From: Olavius algarvensis Delta 4 endosymbiont
GTDB taxonomy: Bacteria; Desulfobacterota; Desulfobacteria; Desulfobacterales; CAJINA01
Assembly (NCBI GenBank): GCA_905176665.1
Contig: CAJINA010000212.1
Location: 1 to 64,000 of the forward strand
Direction: 5' to 3'
Length of the DNA: 64,000 nucleotides
Below are positions 43,329-51,284 of the stretch, one piece after another. A program made the position numbers and the translations under genes. Below the pieces are notes generated by a model that searched no databases, was not told where the DNA came from, and saw nothing but the letters and a program-made list of their open reading frames with translations. The stretch's first letter is position 1. Every line of letters begins with the position of its first letter.

Positions 43329-43371
43329 GCCGATGAAAAATGATAGCCGTTAAAGTTAGGAGGTTCGTTGT

Positions 43372-44712
43372 TTGGATAGTCTTAAAATAAATGGATGGAT
43401 GTTGCTTGCGACATTACTGGTCCTGCTGACAGTACCGGCCGGTGCTGCTGCGTCTGCAGAGTCGGGCAGGCCCAGGTTGATCCCCGATCTGTTTGTGTCG
43501 ATGCCTGCTAGTGAACGTCCCGCCTATGCCCTGGTCGTAGAGAAAAAATCTCAGCAGATTACCCTTTTCAAGTATGACGGCCAGTACGAAGTGGTCAAAA
43601 CCATGAAATGCTCAACCGGTAAAGCGCGCGGTGACAAAAAGATCAGCGGGGATAAAAAAACGCCGGTGGGGGCCTACTTTTTTACCCGGGAGTTCAGTGA
43701 CCAGGAACTGGCACCATTATACGGCACCCGTGCTTTTCCGATCGACTATCCCAACTTGATGGACCGGCGCGAGGGACGCAACGGATACGCCATCTGGATG
43801 CACGGCACCAATCGCCCCCTTAAGGATCGGGATTCAAACGGCTGCATCGCACTCGTGAATAACGATATCGACAAACTATCCGATTATATCGCGTTGAAGG
43901 ATACCCCGATCCTGATTGCTGAGAAAATCGATTATAAGCCCTACACCCAGGCGCAATCGGAGGATGCCGCCATTCGTTCATTCCTGGCCGCTTGGAACAA
44001 AGCCCTGGCAACCGGCACTTACCATGACTATCTGGCCCACTACGATTCTCAATACCTGCCGGATATTTCCTGGTGGATGCAATGGCTCCAGGCCCGTAAT
44101 CCAAGGCCGCCTGCCGCGGGTGTGATTGCCACCCGGTTGGATTGCCTGGGTATCTATAAACACCGGGAACTCTATGTCGCCATGTTTGACCAGCGGCTCG
44201 CGGTGGGTGACATTGAGGCCCTGGCCGGCCGCCGGAAGATCTTTATAGCCGACATTGACGGCGACCCGCGCATTGTGGGAGATGCGTTCATGGCGTCCGG
44301 CGATGCCCAGCCCGGGGGGGCTGTCGGTTATCCGCTCTTGTCGGCGGCCCGGACACTCCGATCCCGACATTCCGGCGATGCGGCCATTGCGAGTTTGGTT
44401 GACCGGTGGCTGGCAGCTTGGTCGGGAAAAGATATCAACGCTTATGGCGATTGCTATTCGAAACATTTTCGGTCCAAGCGGATGGACAAGCAGACCTGGC
44501 TAACCTACAAGAATCGGCTGAACAAGACCTACAGCTACATACATGTAAGCGGGGACAATATTAAAATCGTACGGGAGCAGGACAAAGCCACCGTGACGCT
44601 TCATCAAACTTACGCATCCAATGCAATTAAGGCCAAAGGCATAAAAACTTTGAGCCTAAGACTGGAAGACGGAAAATGGAAGATATTCCGAGAGACGTTC
44701 AAAAAGAATTAG
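43372..44712 (+). CDS. Csd6-like YkuD-fold L,D-transpeptidase/carboxypeptidase with NTF2-like C-terminal domains
   Basis: A 446-residue periplasmic protein. Signal peptide about 1-28. The YkuD domain (about 50-185) has the catalytic pair His144 in WMHGTNRP and Cys158 in SNGC. Two NTF2-like domains follow (about 195-320 and 335-446), as in the Cds6/Csd6 family. In Helicobacter pylori, Csd6 acts as an L,D-carboxypeptidase that trims tetrapeptides to tripeptides and is needed for helical shape; other YkuD enzymes make 3-3 cross-links. It starts at TTG with AGGAGG 8 nt upstream. Its last 37 nt overlap the next gene. Carboxypeptidase is favoured by the domain layout and neighbours, not proven. Confidence 0.88.
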   Translation: MDSLKINGWMLLATLLVLLTVPAGAAASAESGRPRLIPDLFVSMPASERPAYALVVEKKSQQITLFKYDGQYEVVKTMKCSTGKARGDKKISGDKKTPVGAYFFTREFSDQELAPLYGTRAFPIDYPNLMDRREGRNGYAIWMHGTNRPLKDRDSNGCIALVNNDIDKLSDYIALKDTPILIAEKIDYKPYTQAQSEDAAIRSFLAAWNKALATGTYHDYLAHYDSQYLPDISWWMQWLQARNPRPPAAGVIATRLDCLGIYKHRELYVAMFDQRLAVGDIEALAGRRKIFIADIDGDPRIVGDAFMASGDAQPGGAVGYPLLSAARTLRSRHSGDAAIASLVDRWLAAWSGKDINAYGDCYSKHFRSKRMDKQTWLTYKNRLNKTYSYIHVSGDNIKIVREQDKATVTLHQTYASNAIKAKGIKTLSLRLEDGKWKIFRETFKKN

Positions 44713-45692
44713 ACAGTTACAAGGCGCCGAAAAAAAACCGTAAATCCGGGCATTGGACACTGTTGTTCGTAGGTGATCAGGGGGAAGTGATCACAATTCG
44801 AAAGTTCAAAGGGTTGATGCTGCTGGCGGTTTTTATCATGGTGGTGGCCCTTTCAGCGGCCGCCAGTATCTATATGTTGTATAAAAAGCCCTTTGAGGAA
44901 AATCGGCGGCTCGAAGCTGAACTGTCCAGGGTTGGTGGGCAGATCCGGATGCTGGGGGAAGAGCGGGATCTGCTGCTGACCCGGCTGGGGATAGCGGAAT
45001 CCAAGCTGAAAAAGACTCAGGTGGCAGCGGAGCAGGCTGCGGCAGCCGGCGAACAAGAAAGTATACCGGTGGACGCACCGGCGGTTGCGGCACCCCTCGA
45101 ATCTGCCGGGGCGGCGGTTGGGCCGGCTGCGCCCAGCCTCCCGGCAGAACCTGAATCGCCGGTGAGAAAAGAAGCTCCGCCGACCGAGACGCCTGAGGAA
45201 GTAAAACCGGAAATTAAAGTGGATGTACTGAATTTTCAAGTACGCCATGAACCGGAACAGAAGCTACTAAACGTTCAGTTCCGGTTGAAAAACGTGAATG
45301 TGGAAGCCGGGGCTGTCTCCGGCCGGACGTTTGTTGTCCTGAAAAACGACCAGGGCGCGGATAGCGGAATCCTGACCATTCCGCAAGCCCGGCTAGTCGA
45401 TGGCAAACCGGCCCGTATCCACCGGGGACGCTACTTCTCAATTTCAAGATTCAATATCGTAAAGTTCAAAAAGGCTTATGAGACGTCACCGCAAGTATTG
45501 GACAACGCTACGGTATTTGTGTATTCGGGTGCCGGGGATTTGCTGCTGGAGAAGCATTTTACAATCGAAAATCCCTTTATTGAAACGGTGGCGCCGGCGG
45601 CGACCGGCTATGATCAACGGCCTGAAGAAGCCGCAGAACCCGGTGCTGCGCAGGAAGGTTTCGAACCGCCCAATACCATTTTGAACAACTGA
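44676..45692 (+). CDS. Single-pass membrane coiled-coil protein of the cell-shape cassette
   Basis: A 338-residue protein I cannot assign to a named family. Residues 1-45 are cytoplasmic and basic (KAPKKNRKSGH), a membrane helix spans 46-69, a coiled coil follows at about 73-118 (RRLEAELSRVGGQIRMLGEERDLLL in part), then a Pro/Ala/Glu linker (120-185) and a beta-rich periplasmic domain (about 188-300) with VDVLNFQVRHEPEQKLLNVQFRLKN. The topology (short inside, long outside, coiled coil) suits a tether joining the bactofilin side of the membrane to wall enzymes, as Csd5/Csd7 do in Helicobacter. It overlaps the Csd6-like gene by 37 nt and is read as part of the same unit. Confidence 0.75.
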   Translation: MEDIPRDVQKELDSYKAPKKNRKSGHWTLLFVGDQGEVITIRKFKGLMLLAVFIMVVALSAAASIYMLYKKPFEENRRLEAELSRVGGQIRMLGEERDLLLTRLGIAESKLKKTQVAAEQAAAAGEQESIPVDAPAVAAPLESAGAAVGPAAPSLPAEPESPVRKEAPPTETPEEVKPEIKVDVLNFQVRHEPEQKLLNVQFRLKNVNVEAGAVSGRTFVVLKNDQGADSGILTIPQARLVDGKPARIHRGRYFSISRFNIVKFKKAYETSPQVLDNATVFVYSGAGDLLLEKHFTIENPFIETVAPAATGYDQRPEEAAEPGAAQEGFEPPNTILNN

Positions 45693-45730
45693 TCCGGTGT
45701 TTGTCTTCGTACCGGTAAGGGTCATAACAC

Positions 45731-47917
45731 GTGATTTCAAGATTTAAACATACTTTCCTGGCATTAATAGCCCTGGTCTGGTTGTTGGTTGCCGGATCTT
45801 ACCCCGTCGCAGCTCAAGAGCGCGTGCATACTGTTTTCTTTGAGGGAACCGACCACGAACTCAATGTGTACCGGATCTACGGCCAGCAGCCGGGCAAAAC
45901 GATTCTACTGATCGGCGGGATTCAGGGGGATGAGCCGGGCGGCTTTCTATCGGTTGCCCTGTATGCGGACATCAGCCTGGCCAAGGGCAACCTGATCGTC
46001 GTACCCCGGGCAAATTTTCATTCGATCGTGCTCCGGCGGCGGCAGATCAATGAAGATATGAACCGGAAGTTCGGCGCCAGTAAAAAGAAGGGGTATGAAA
46101 CAGAGGTCGTGGCTATCCTCAAAAAGTTGATTGCCGAAAGTGACTGCCTGCTCAACATGCATGACGGTTCCGGTTTTTTTGCGGAGACCTGGGTAAATCC
46201 CAACCGGAATCCTAAAAAATACGGACAATCCATTATTGCCGATGCGGATACCTATACCTCGCGCCAAAGCAATGTAAAGATTGAACTGGGTGAAATGGCC
46301 CGGGAAGTGTGCCGCCGGATGAACATCCATATTGAAGACCCGGACCATTTTTTTCGCTTCAATAATCACCGGACGGCGGAAAAAAATTCACAGCATAAAG
46401 AACAGCGCGGTTCGGCAACCTACTATGCTTTGACGCGCTACGATATTCCGGCCTTTGGGATTGAGACCAGCAAGTCACTCTCACTGGAATTGAAGGTTCT
46501 GCATCATAATCTGGCCGTTAACGCCTTTATGGAGCTTTTGGATGTCGTGCCGCAAACACCGCGTATGAACCTGGAAAAGCCCCTGCTTGACTATCTGGTC
46601 CTTTCGGTGAACGACACCCTGCCGGTTGTGCTCAAAAACCAGCAGACCCTGCGAATTAACCAGGGCGACAAGGTGACCATCTCGCATATTGAGGCAAATT
46701 ACGAACGCGGCCTCAGTGCCGACCTGGTCGGTCTGGGCACGATCAATGATCTGCGCAAACCGATCGCGATCAGAGCGCCCACCCGCATCGTTGTGCGCAA
46801 GGACTACTATCCGTGCGGCAGTGTTTACATCGACATCGGTCCGCCGGCCCCGACGGCAACTGTGGCTGCCGCCGCACCGCCGGCGCAGGCAGCCCAACAG
46901 TCGGGGCCCCTCTTTTTCAAATTGAAGCGCAACGGTATCACCGAGTATTACAACAACTACGGCCGCTTCAAGATCATTCGCGGTGATATTTTTGAAATCG
47001 TGGACGTGGTGACGACCCTGGCGGACCCCTCCGACCTGGTCGTTAATCTAAAAGGGTTTGTGGGCCAGCGATCCCAGAATACCGGGGAGGATCGTGGCTA
47101 TCGGATAAACTCCGGCAAGGACTTGTGGAAACGCTACTCCCTGAAAAAGAAGGGCCGCAAGTACCAGGTCATTGTCACCCTGGAGGATGAGGAAGTCGGC
47201 AAACTGTTTATTGATTTGGCTGAGCCGGAATTCAAGCACGCTATTTTCGGCTTTGCCGACGGCTCCCTGCGTTGTTTCATCCCGGGCAGCACCATGGACG
47301 TCAGTCCGGATGCGCCGCCGCAACTGGTGGCTCTGGCAACCAACATCAACCAGAATTCCGGCGTCCGGGCCTATCTTTCCGGTCCCGGCGTCAAGCCCCG
47401 GCGGATCAAAATTAAGACACCGCTGTTCAAAGATCAAGCACTGCCAAGGGCGACCCCGGCCGATAATACCTACCGGTTGGACGTACGCCGGGGCAAGGTC
47501 TCCTTGGGCTTTATCAATATAAACCCCTCAACAGAATTACCCCAACAGCAAGGAAGAGATGTGAAAAGAAACCCCAAAGATTTTTCCATAATTGACAAGG
47601 CGTTAACGGTGGACGGTACACTGACGACGCAGGGAAGGCTGGTTATCAAGGGGACCGTCAAGGGCGCGCTGGAAGGCGATACCGTGGTGATTGCCAAAGA
47701 AGGCTCGGTCTATGCCGATACCAAGGTTGCCAGTATGACCATCGGCGGCACCTTCGAAGGAGAAATCCACGCCTCCAAGGAGTTGATAATTCTTTCGACC
47801 GGCAATTGCTCCGGACACGTAGAGTGCAAGGATTTTGTCGTGGAAGCCGGCGGGGTGCTCAACGCCCAGGTTACCTGTATCAAGTCGGGTGATACAAAGC
47901 CGAATCGTTTCCTTTAG
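45731..47917 (+). CDS. Csd4-like M14 D,L-carboxypeptidase fused to a bactofilin
   Basis: A 728-residue protein. Signal peptide 1-28 (ending VAAQ). The M14 peptidase domain (about 35-280) has zinc ligands Gln65 and Glu68 in GGIQGDEPGG and His144 in LLNMHDGSG, with catalytic Glu245 in GIETSKSL. Gln in place of His, with the same Q-x2-E spacing, is the mark of H. pylori Csd4, which cuts muramyl tripeptides to dipeptides. Residues about 290-600 are beta-rich linker domains. Residues 611-728 are a bactofilin: KRNPKDFSIIDKALTVDG, KGTVKGALEGDTVVIAKEGSV and MTIGGTFEGEI show the polymerising beta-helix. The fusion is continuous in frame. If the signal peptide exports it, the bactofilin would lie in the periplasm, whereas known bactofilins are cytoplasmic. 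An internal start may make the bactofilin separately. Confidence 0.87.
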   Translation: MISRFKHTFLALIALVWLLVAGSYPVAAQERVHTVFFEGTDHELNVYRIYGQQPGKTILLIGGIQGDEPGGFLSVALYADISLAKGNLIVVPRANFHSIVLRRRQINEDMNRKFGASKKKGYETEVVAILKKLIAESDCLLNMHDGSGFFAETWVNPNRNPKKYGQSIIADADTYTSRQSNVKIELGEMAREVCRRMNIHIEDPDHFFRFNNHRTAEKNSQHKEQRGSATYYALTRYDIPAFGIETSKSLSLELKVLHHNLAVNAFMELLDVVPQTPRMNLEKPLLDYLVLSVNDTLPVVLKNQQTLRINQGDKVTISHIEANYERGLSADLVGLGTINDLRKPIAIRAPTRIVVRKDYYPCGSVYIDIGPPAPTATVAAAAPPAQAAQQSGPLFFKLKRNGITEYYNNYGRFKIIRGDIFEIVDVVTTLADPSDLVVNLKGFVGQRSQNTGEDRGYRINSGKDLWKRYSLKKKGRKYQVIVTLEDEEVGKLFIDLAEPEFKHAIFGFADGSLRCFIPGSTMDVSPDAPPQLVALATNINQNSGVRAYLSGPGVKPRRIKIKTPLFKDQALPRATPADNTYRLDVRRGKVSLGFININPSTELPQQQGRDVKRNPKDFSIIDKALTVDGTLTTQGRLVIKGTVKGALEGDTVVIAKEGSVYADTKVASMTIGGTFEGEIHASKELIILSTGNCSGHVECKDFVVEAGGVLNAQVTCIKSGDTKPNRFL
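47550..47563 (+). promoter_or_regulatory. Internal Shine-Dalgarno and GTG start for a free bactofilin
   Basis: AAGGA (47550-47554) lies 6 nt before GTG (47561-47563), in frame with the fusion at residue 611 and exactly where stand-alone bactofilins of this type begin (KRNPKDFSIID). Initiation here would give a 118-residue cytoplasmic bactofilin (47561-47917). Confidence 0.6.
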
Positions 47918-47953
47918 AAGCTATCTCAAGAATCCATTCTTGCGATAGCTTCT
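47916..47953. repeat. Long hairpin with MITE-type ends, after the bactofilin fusion
   Basis: AGAAGCTATC (47916-47925) pairs perfectly with GATAGCTTCT (47944-47953), with six more pairs inside (CAAGAAT/ATTCTTG). The tip AGAAGCTATCTCAA matches the end of the element at 17716. There is no T run, so it could be a terminator of both converging genes, a collapsed MITE, or both. Confidence 0.6.
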
Positions 47954-47985
47954 ATCATAAACAGCAAACACAGGGGGTGATTATT

Positions 47986-48594
47986 TCAATCACCGGATTC
48001 AAACCGGGTTTTAAGTCTGGCCAGGTCCAATGCCAGACCTTCAAAATTGGCAAAGGTGATATCTGAGAAGTCGAGCTGGTAGGCCTCTTTAACCAGTTCG
48101 AATAGTTCGTGATAGGTCAACACACTGCGGTGTTCCCAGGCAAAGCCCATCTTTTTTGAAAGATCCCGTATATTTTCCGTGCGACCCTCTATTTCCAGAA
48201 AATATCCGTAGGGCAGGGTATCCAGGCACAAATGGGTGCCGTCCAAGATGAAGGTTTCGCGCCATTTTTCATAGATGCGCATGGTGGTATAACCCAACGC
48301 GGCCATGATTTGCCTGGTGTCGGTGAAATCCGATACCTGCACCTCGATTTCCCGGCGAACCTTGAATTCCCGGTCGGGGGTCTCGGGCGGGGACTTAAAT
48401 GTAAGCAGGGCTCCATCCGCCTGCCTGAGGCGCAGCAGGGCACCTTTCCGGAACAGGGTCAACCCGGGCTGGTCGAGGATATGGTTTGATTCGAAAACCC
48501 GGCCGCGTGACCGCGCGCCCAGGCCCAGGATGGCTGTCCGGACGGCAGCGGGGTCTTCGAGAAAAAATTTTACTTCGATTTCCAGGTTCTCCAT
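47986..48594 (-). CDS. CYTH-domain protein (class IV adenylate cyclase/CyaB-like)
   Basis: A 202-residue protein with the CYTH signature: ENLEIEVKF (ExExK) at the N terminus, RQADGALLTFKSP, YEKWRETFILDGTHLCLDTLPYGYFLEIEG for the other strands of the triphosphate tunnel. Members bind triphosphates with magnesium; the class IV branch makes cyclic AMP, others are thiamine triphosphatases or have unknown substrates. It stands alone, converging with the bactofilin fusion. No membrane segment. Confidence 0.85.
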   Translation of the reverse strand: MENLEIEVKFFLEDPAAVRTAILGLGARSRGRVFESNHILDQPGLTLFRKGALLRLRQADGALLTFKSPPETPDREFKVRREIEVQVSDFTDTRQIMAALGYTTMRIYEKWRETFILDGTHLCLDTLPYGYFLEIEGRTENIRDLSKKMGFAWEHRSVLTYHELFELVKEAYQLDFSDITFANFEGLALDLARLKTRFESGD

Positions 48595-48735
48595 GGCATC
48601 CGCTATCGTTTTAATGGCTCGCCCACAGGGTATTGGCAGCTTGTTATTGCATAACGGCTTTATATCACAGAGGTTTTTAAAATGACAGCACCAAGGGCAG
48701 TGCCGAGATTTTTAAGTTATTTTTCTAAATTAGGC

Positions 48736-48764
48736 TTGACAAGACTATAGTTTTTATATAATTA
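48736..48764 (+). promoter_or_regulatory. Promoter of rplM-rpsI
   Basis: TTGACA (48736-48741) with TATAAT 15 nt on (48757-48762), or TAATTA at 17 nt (48759-48764). It lies about 40 nt before the rplM start. Confidence 0.6.
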
Positions 48765-48799
48765 TCCCAGATTCTGAGATACACAGAGGAGAAAGAACG

Positions 48800-49234
48800 G
48801 TGAAAAAATATACGCAAAGCGCGAAAAAAGGTGAACATAAAGAGAATTGGTGGGTCGTTGACGCTGAAGGGCAGGTATTGGGGCGCCTGGCAACTGCCAT
48901 CGCTGCAAGGCTCCGCGGAAAGCACAACCCGGCTTTTACGCCGCATGTAGACACGGGGGACGCCGTTGTGGTGATCAATGCCGATAAAATTGTCCTGACC
49001 GGCAAGAAGCTCCAGAAAAAGATTTACTACCGGCATAGTGGCTATATCGGAGGACTCACGAAAATTACCGCAGAAAAACTGCTTGAAAAGCGCCCTGAGG
49101 AACTGATCCGGCATGCCGTCAAAGGTATGCTGCCGAAAAATAAACTGGGCCGGAAGCTTTTCAAAAAGCTCAAGGTTTATACCGGCAATACCCATCCGCA
49201 CAAGGCCCAGCAGCCGGAGGCAATGGCCAACTAA
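48800..49234 (+). CDS. rplM: 50S ribosomal protein L13
   Basis: A 144-residue protein of normal length. Family segments: WWVVDAEGQVLGRLATAIAARLRGKH, TPHVDTGDAVVVINADKIVLTGKK, YYRHSGYIGG, and KGMLPKNKLGRKLFKKLKVYTG. It starts at GTG after AGGAGAAAGA. First in the rplM-rpsI operon. Confidence 0.99.
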   Translation: MKKYTQSAKKGEHKENWWVVDAEGQVLGRLATAIAARLRGKHNPAFTPHVDTGDAVVVINADKIVLTGKKLQKKIYYRHSGYIGGLTKITAEKLLEKRPEELIRHAVKGMLPKNKLGRKLFKKLKVYTGNTHPHKAQQPEAMAN

Positions 49235-49274
49235 ACCAGCCGCGGTTTAATGCCGCGCACGACCGAGGGATTCA

Positions 49275-49670
49275 ATGGATAATCAGAACACGTTTTACGC
49301 AACAGGCAAAAGAAAATCCGCCATCGCCAAGACATGGCTGACACCGGGTAACGGCCAGATTACGGTCAACAAAAAACCGCTGGATGAATATTTCAGGGTG
49401 GAGACCGCTAAAATGCTGCTGGCACAGCCTTTCGCCATCACCAACACAAGCGGGGAATACGACGTGAAAGTCAAGGTGCTGGGCGGCGGTGTGACCGGCC
49501 AGGCCAATGCCATCCGACACGGTATTACCAAAGCCCTGATTCTTGTCAATCCGGATTACAGGGGCCCTCTTAAAAAAGCCGGTTTCGTTAAACGGGACCC
49601 GCGGGTCAAGGAAAGAAAGAAGTACGGGCAGAAAGGGGCCCGGGCAAGGTTCCAGTTCTCGAAACGTTAA
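49275..49670 (+). CDS. rpsI: 30S ribosomal protein S9
   Basis: A 131-residue protein. It begins NTFYATGKRKSAIAKTWL, contains the central GGGVTGQANAIRHGITKAL motif and ends ARFQFSKR, whose final Arg contacts the P-site tRNA. It lies 40 nt after rplM. Confidence 0.99.
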   Translation: MDNQNTFYATGKRKSAIAKTWLTPGNGQITVNKKPLDEYFRVETAKMLLAQPFAITNTSGEYDVKVKVLGGGVTGQANAIRHGITKALILVNPDYRGPLKKAGFVKRDPRVKERKKYGQKGARARFQFSKR

Positions 49671-49695
49671 AATTCGTTTCCATACAGAATCAAAG

Positions 49696-49732
49696 AAGGA
49701 GCACGGATGGAAATCCGGTGCTCCTTTTTTTG
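49696..49732 (+). terminator. Terminator of rplM-rpsI
   Basis: AAGGAGCAC pairs with GTGCTCCTT, extended by GGAT/ATCC inside, followed by TTTTTTGTTT. A classic Rho-independent terminator 26 nt after rpsI. Confidence 0.93.
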
Positions 49733-49807
49733 TTTATTCAGTCTTTTAGAACCTGCAATCTGAGGCCAGGCCTGAGGTCTCCGGCTATGCCGTAAAAACA
49801 CGATTCT

Positions 49808-50012
49808 CGCGCAGAGGCGCAGAGACGCTGAGACGTCCTCCTTAAACTATAAATCAATGCACAGTCCAGCGAAGTCGGGAAAGCAAAAACAAGTTTTCGT
49901 CGCACTTTCGTGCGAAAAACCATTTCAAGCTTTAAGTTGGAAAGGCTCATTGGGTTTTCCGGCGAAGCCGGACATATTCTTGGTTTTCGCTGCGTCTCTG
50001 CGCCTCGGCGCG
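49808..50012. repeat. MITE/REP-like inverted repeat of the CGCAGAGGCGCAGAG family, copy 2
   Basis: The left arm begins CGCGCAGAGGCGCAGAGACG (49808 on) and the right arm in reverse complement begins CGCGCCGAGGCGCAGAGACG (50012 back); the 21-nt arms differ at one base. The interior again has a CGCAC...GTGCG palindrome and TTCCGGCGAAGCCGG. It lies in the 407-bp gene-free stretch 49671-50077, which otherwise holds only the rpsI terminator. Confidence 0.78.
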
Positions 50013-50077
50013 ATGCATAGTTTTTTCAATGTATTATAGCTGTAGCCTCTCTCTGCCACTCACTATCCCGGTCTGAG

Positions 50078-51280
50078 TTACACGAACGTAATCGCTTCTT
50101 CGAATACCGTTAGCTGCCGCAGCCCATTCGCTTCCACCACATGGGTATTTTCTATGCCGACCACGCCTTTGCCGGGCATCACCACTTTTGGTTCCAGGGC
50201 GATGACCATCCCGGCGGCCAGGGGCAGTTTCTGCCCTTTGGCCAGGAAAGGGAACTCGTCCAATTCGACGCCGATGCCGTGGCCGATAAAACGGACGCGC
50301 TGGTCACCGGCGCCCATAAAGAATGCGTCCAGTCCCTGTTCAGTGGCCCGGGCCAGGGCCAGCGCGTACAGTTCTCCAGCTGGCACGCCTGGTCGGGCGG
50401 CTGTCTTGATCATTTCCTGGATATCAAGCATGGCCGCATGGGCCTGTTTCAGTTCATCGGGCAATTCACCGGTGGCAAAAATACGGGTATGGTCGGCCAG
50501 GTACCCTTGCCAGGCAAAGACATAATCCAGGAGCACGGTTTCATTGCGGCCAATCTTCCGAAACCCCGGCCCCTGGGCAAAAGCCGGCGATGTGCCGGTT
50601 CCCCCGGTGGGGGATGCCAGGTAACTGGGAGCCGCTGCGGCGGGTCCCGACATGAGGTGCCCGTAGAACATTTCACTGCCCCACAAGCGCATGCGCACAA
50701 ACCCCTGGTGACCCAGCGCCCGGGCCCGGGCTTCGACCAGACCGGCCAACTCGATTTCGGTCAGGCCGGGCTCCAACAGCGCACCCATGCTGCCGGCGAC
50801 TTGGTCCGCCCGCCTGGCCGCCTCGGTAATCAGCTCAATCTCGTATGCTGATTTGACGGCCCGTGTCATGCGGATCAGGGTTGACGCGTCCCTGATCCGG
50901 CAGGCGCTGAAAATTTTCTGATAGGCGAAGTACAAATTTACCGGCAACACATCACTTTCCAGGCCCAGGGAAGCAGGCTGGGGGTACTCGTATTCATTCA
51001 GGATTTCCGGAATCTGCCGTGGACTGGACAGGGGTACGATTCTTTCCAGGGGAGATTCGGCGCGGGCCCGGGCCAGGTCTTTGCGAACCATGACAATCGG
51101 CTGTCCGTCGGCCGGGATGTAAAGGTGGGCCTGTTGAGCCGTCCCCGCGAAATAAAACAGGTCCGAGTTCTGGATCACCAGGATCCCGTCCAGGTCATCA
51201 GCCGCCATTTTCGTCTGCAACGCCTGAATGCGATGCTCTAATTCCGACAACGGGGTCTGTTGTAATTCGGTTGGTTCCAT
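50078..51280 (-). CDS. M24-family Xaa-Pro peptidase
   Basis: A 400-residue cytoplasmic metallopeptidase. The creatinase-like N-terminal domain (about 15-150) precedes the pita-bread domain with all five metal ligands visible: Asp in VLLDYVFAW, Asp in LADHTRIFA, His in IGHGIGVELDEFP, Glu in VIALEPKVV and Glu in VVGIENTHVV. It would remove N-terminal residues before proline. ATG 51280 lies 5 nt after the oppF stop, so it is the last gene of the oligopeptide transporter operon, fitting a role in breaking down imported peptides. Confidence 0.9.
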   Translation of the reverse strand: MEPTELQQTPLSELEHRIQALQTKMAADDLDGILVIQNSDLFYFAGTAQQAHLYIPADGQPIVMVRKDLARARAESPLERIVPLSSPRQIPEILNEYEYPQPASLGLESDVLPVNLYFAYQKIFSACRIRDASTLIRMTRAVKSAYEIELITEAARRADQVAGSMGALLEPGLTEIELAGLVEARARALGHQGFVRMRLWGSEMFYGHLMSGPAAAAPSYLASPTGGTGTSPAFAQGPGFRKIGRNETVLLDYVFAWQGYLADHTRIFATGELPDELKQAHAAMLDIQEMIKTAARPGVPAGELYALALARATEQGLDAFFMGAGDQRVRFIGHGIGVELDEFPFLAKGQKLPLAAGMVIALEPKVVMPGKGVVGIENTHVVEANGLRQLTVFEEAITFV

Positions 51281-51284
51281 TTTT

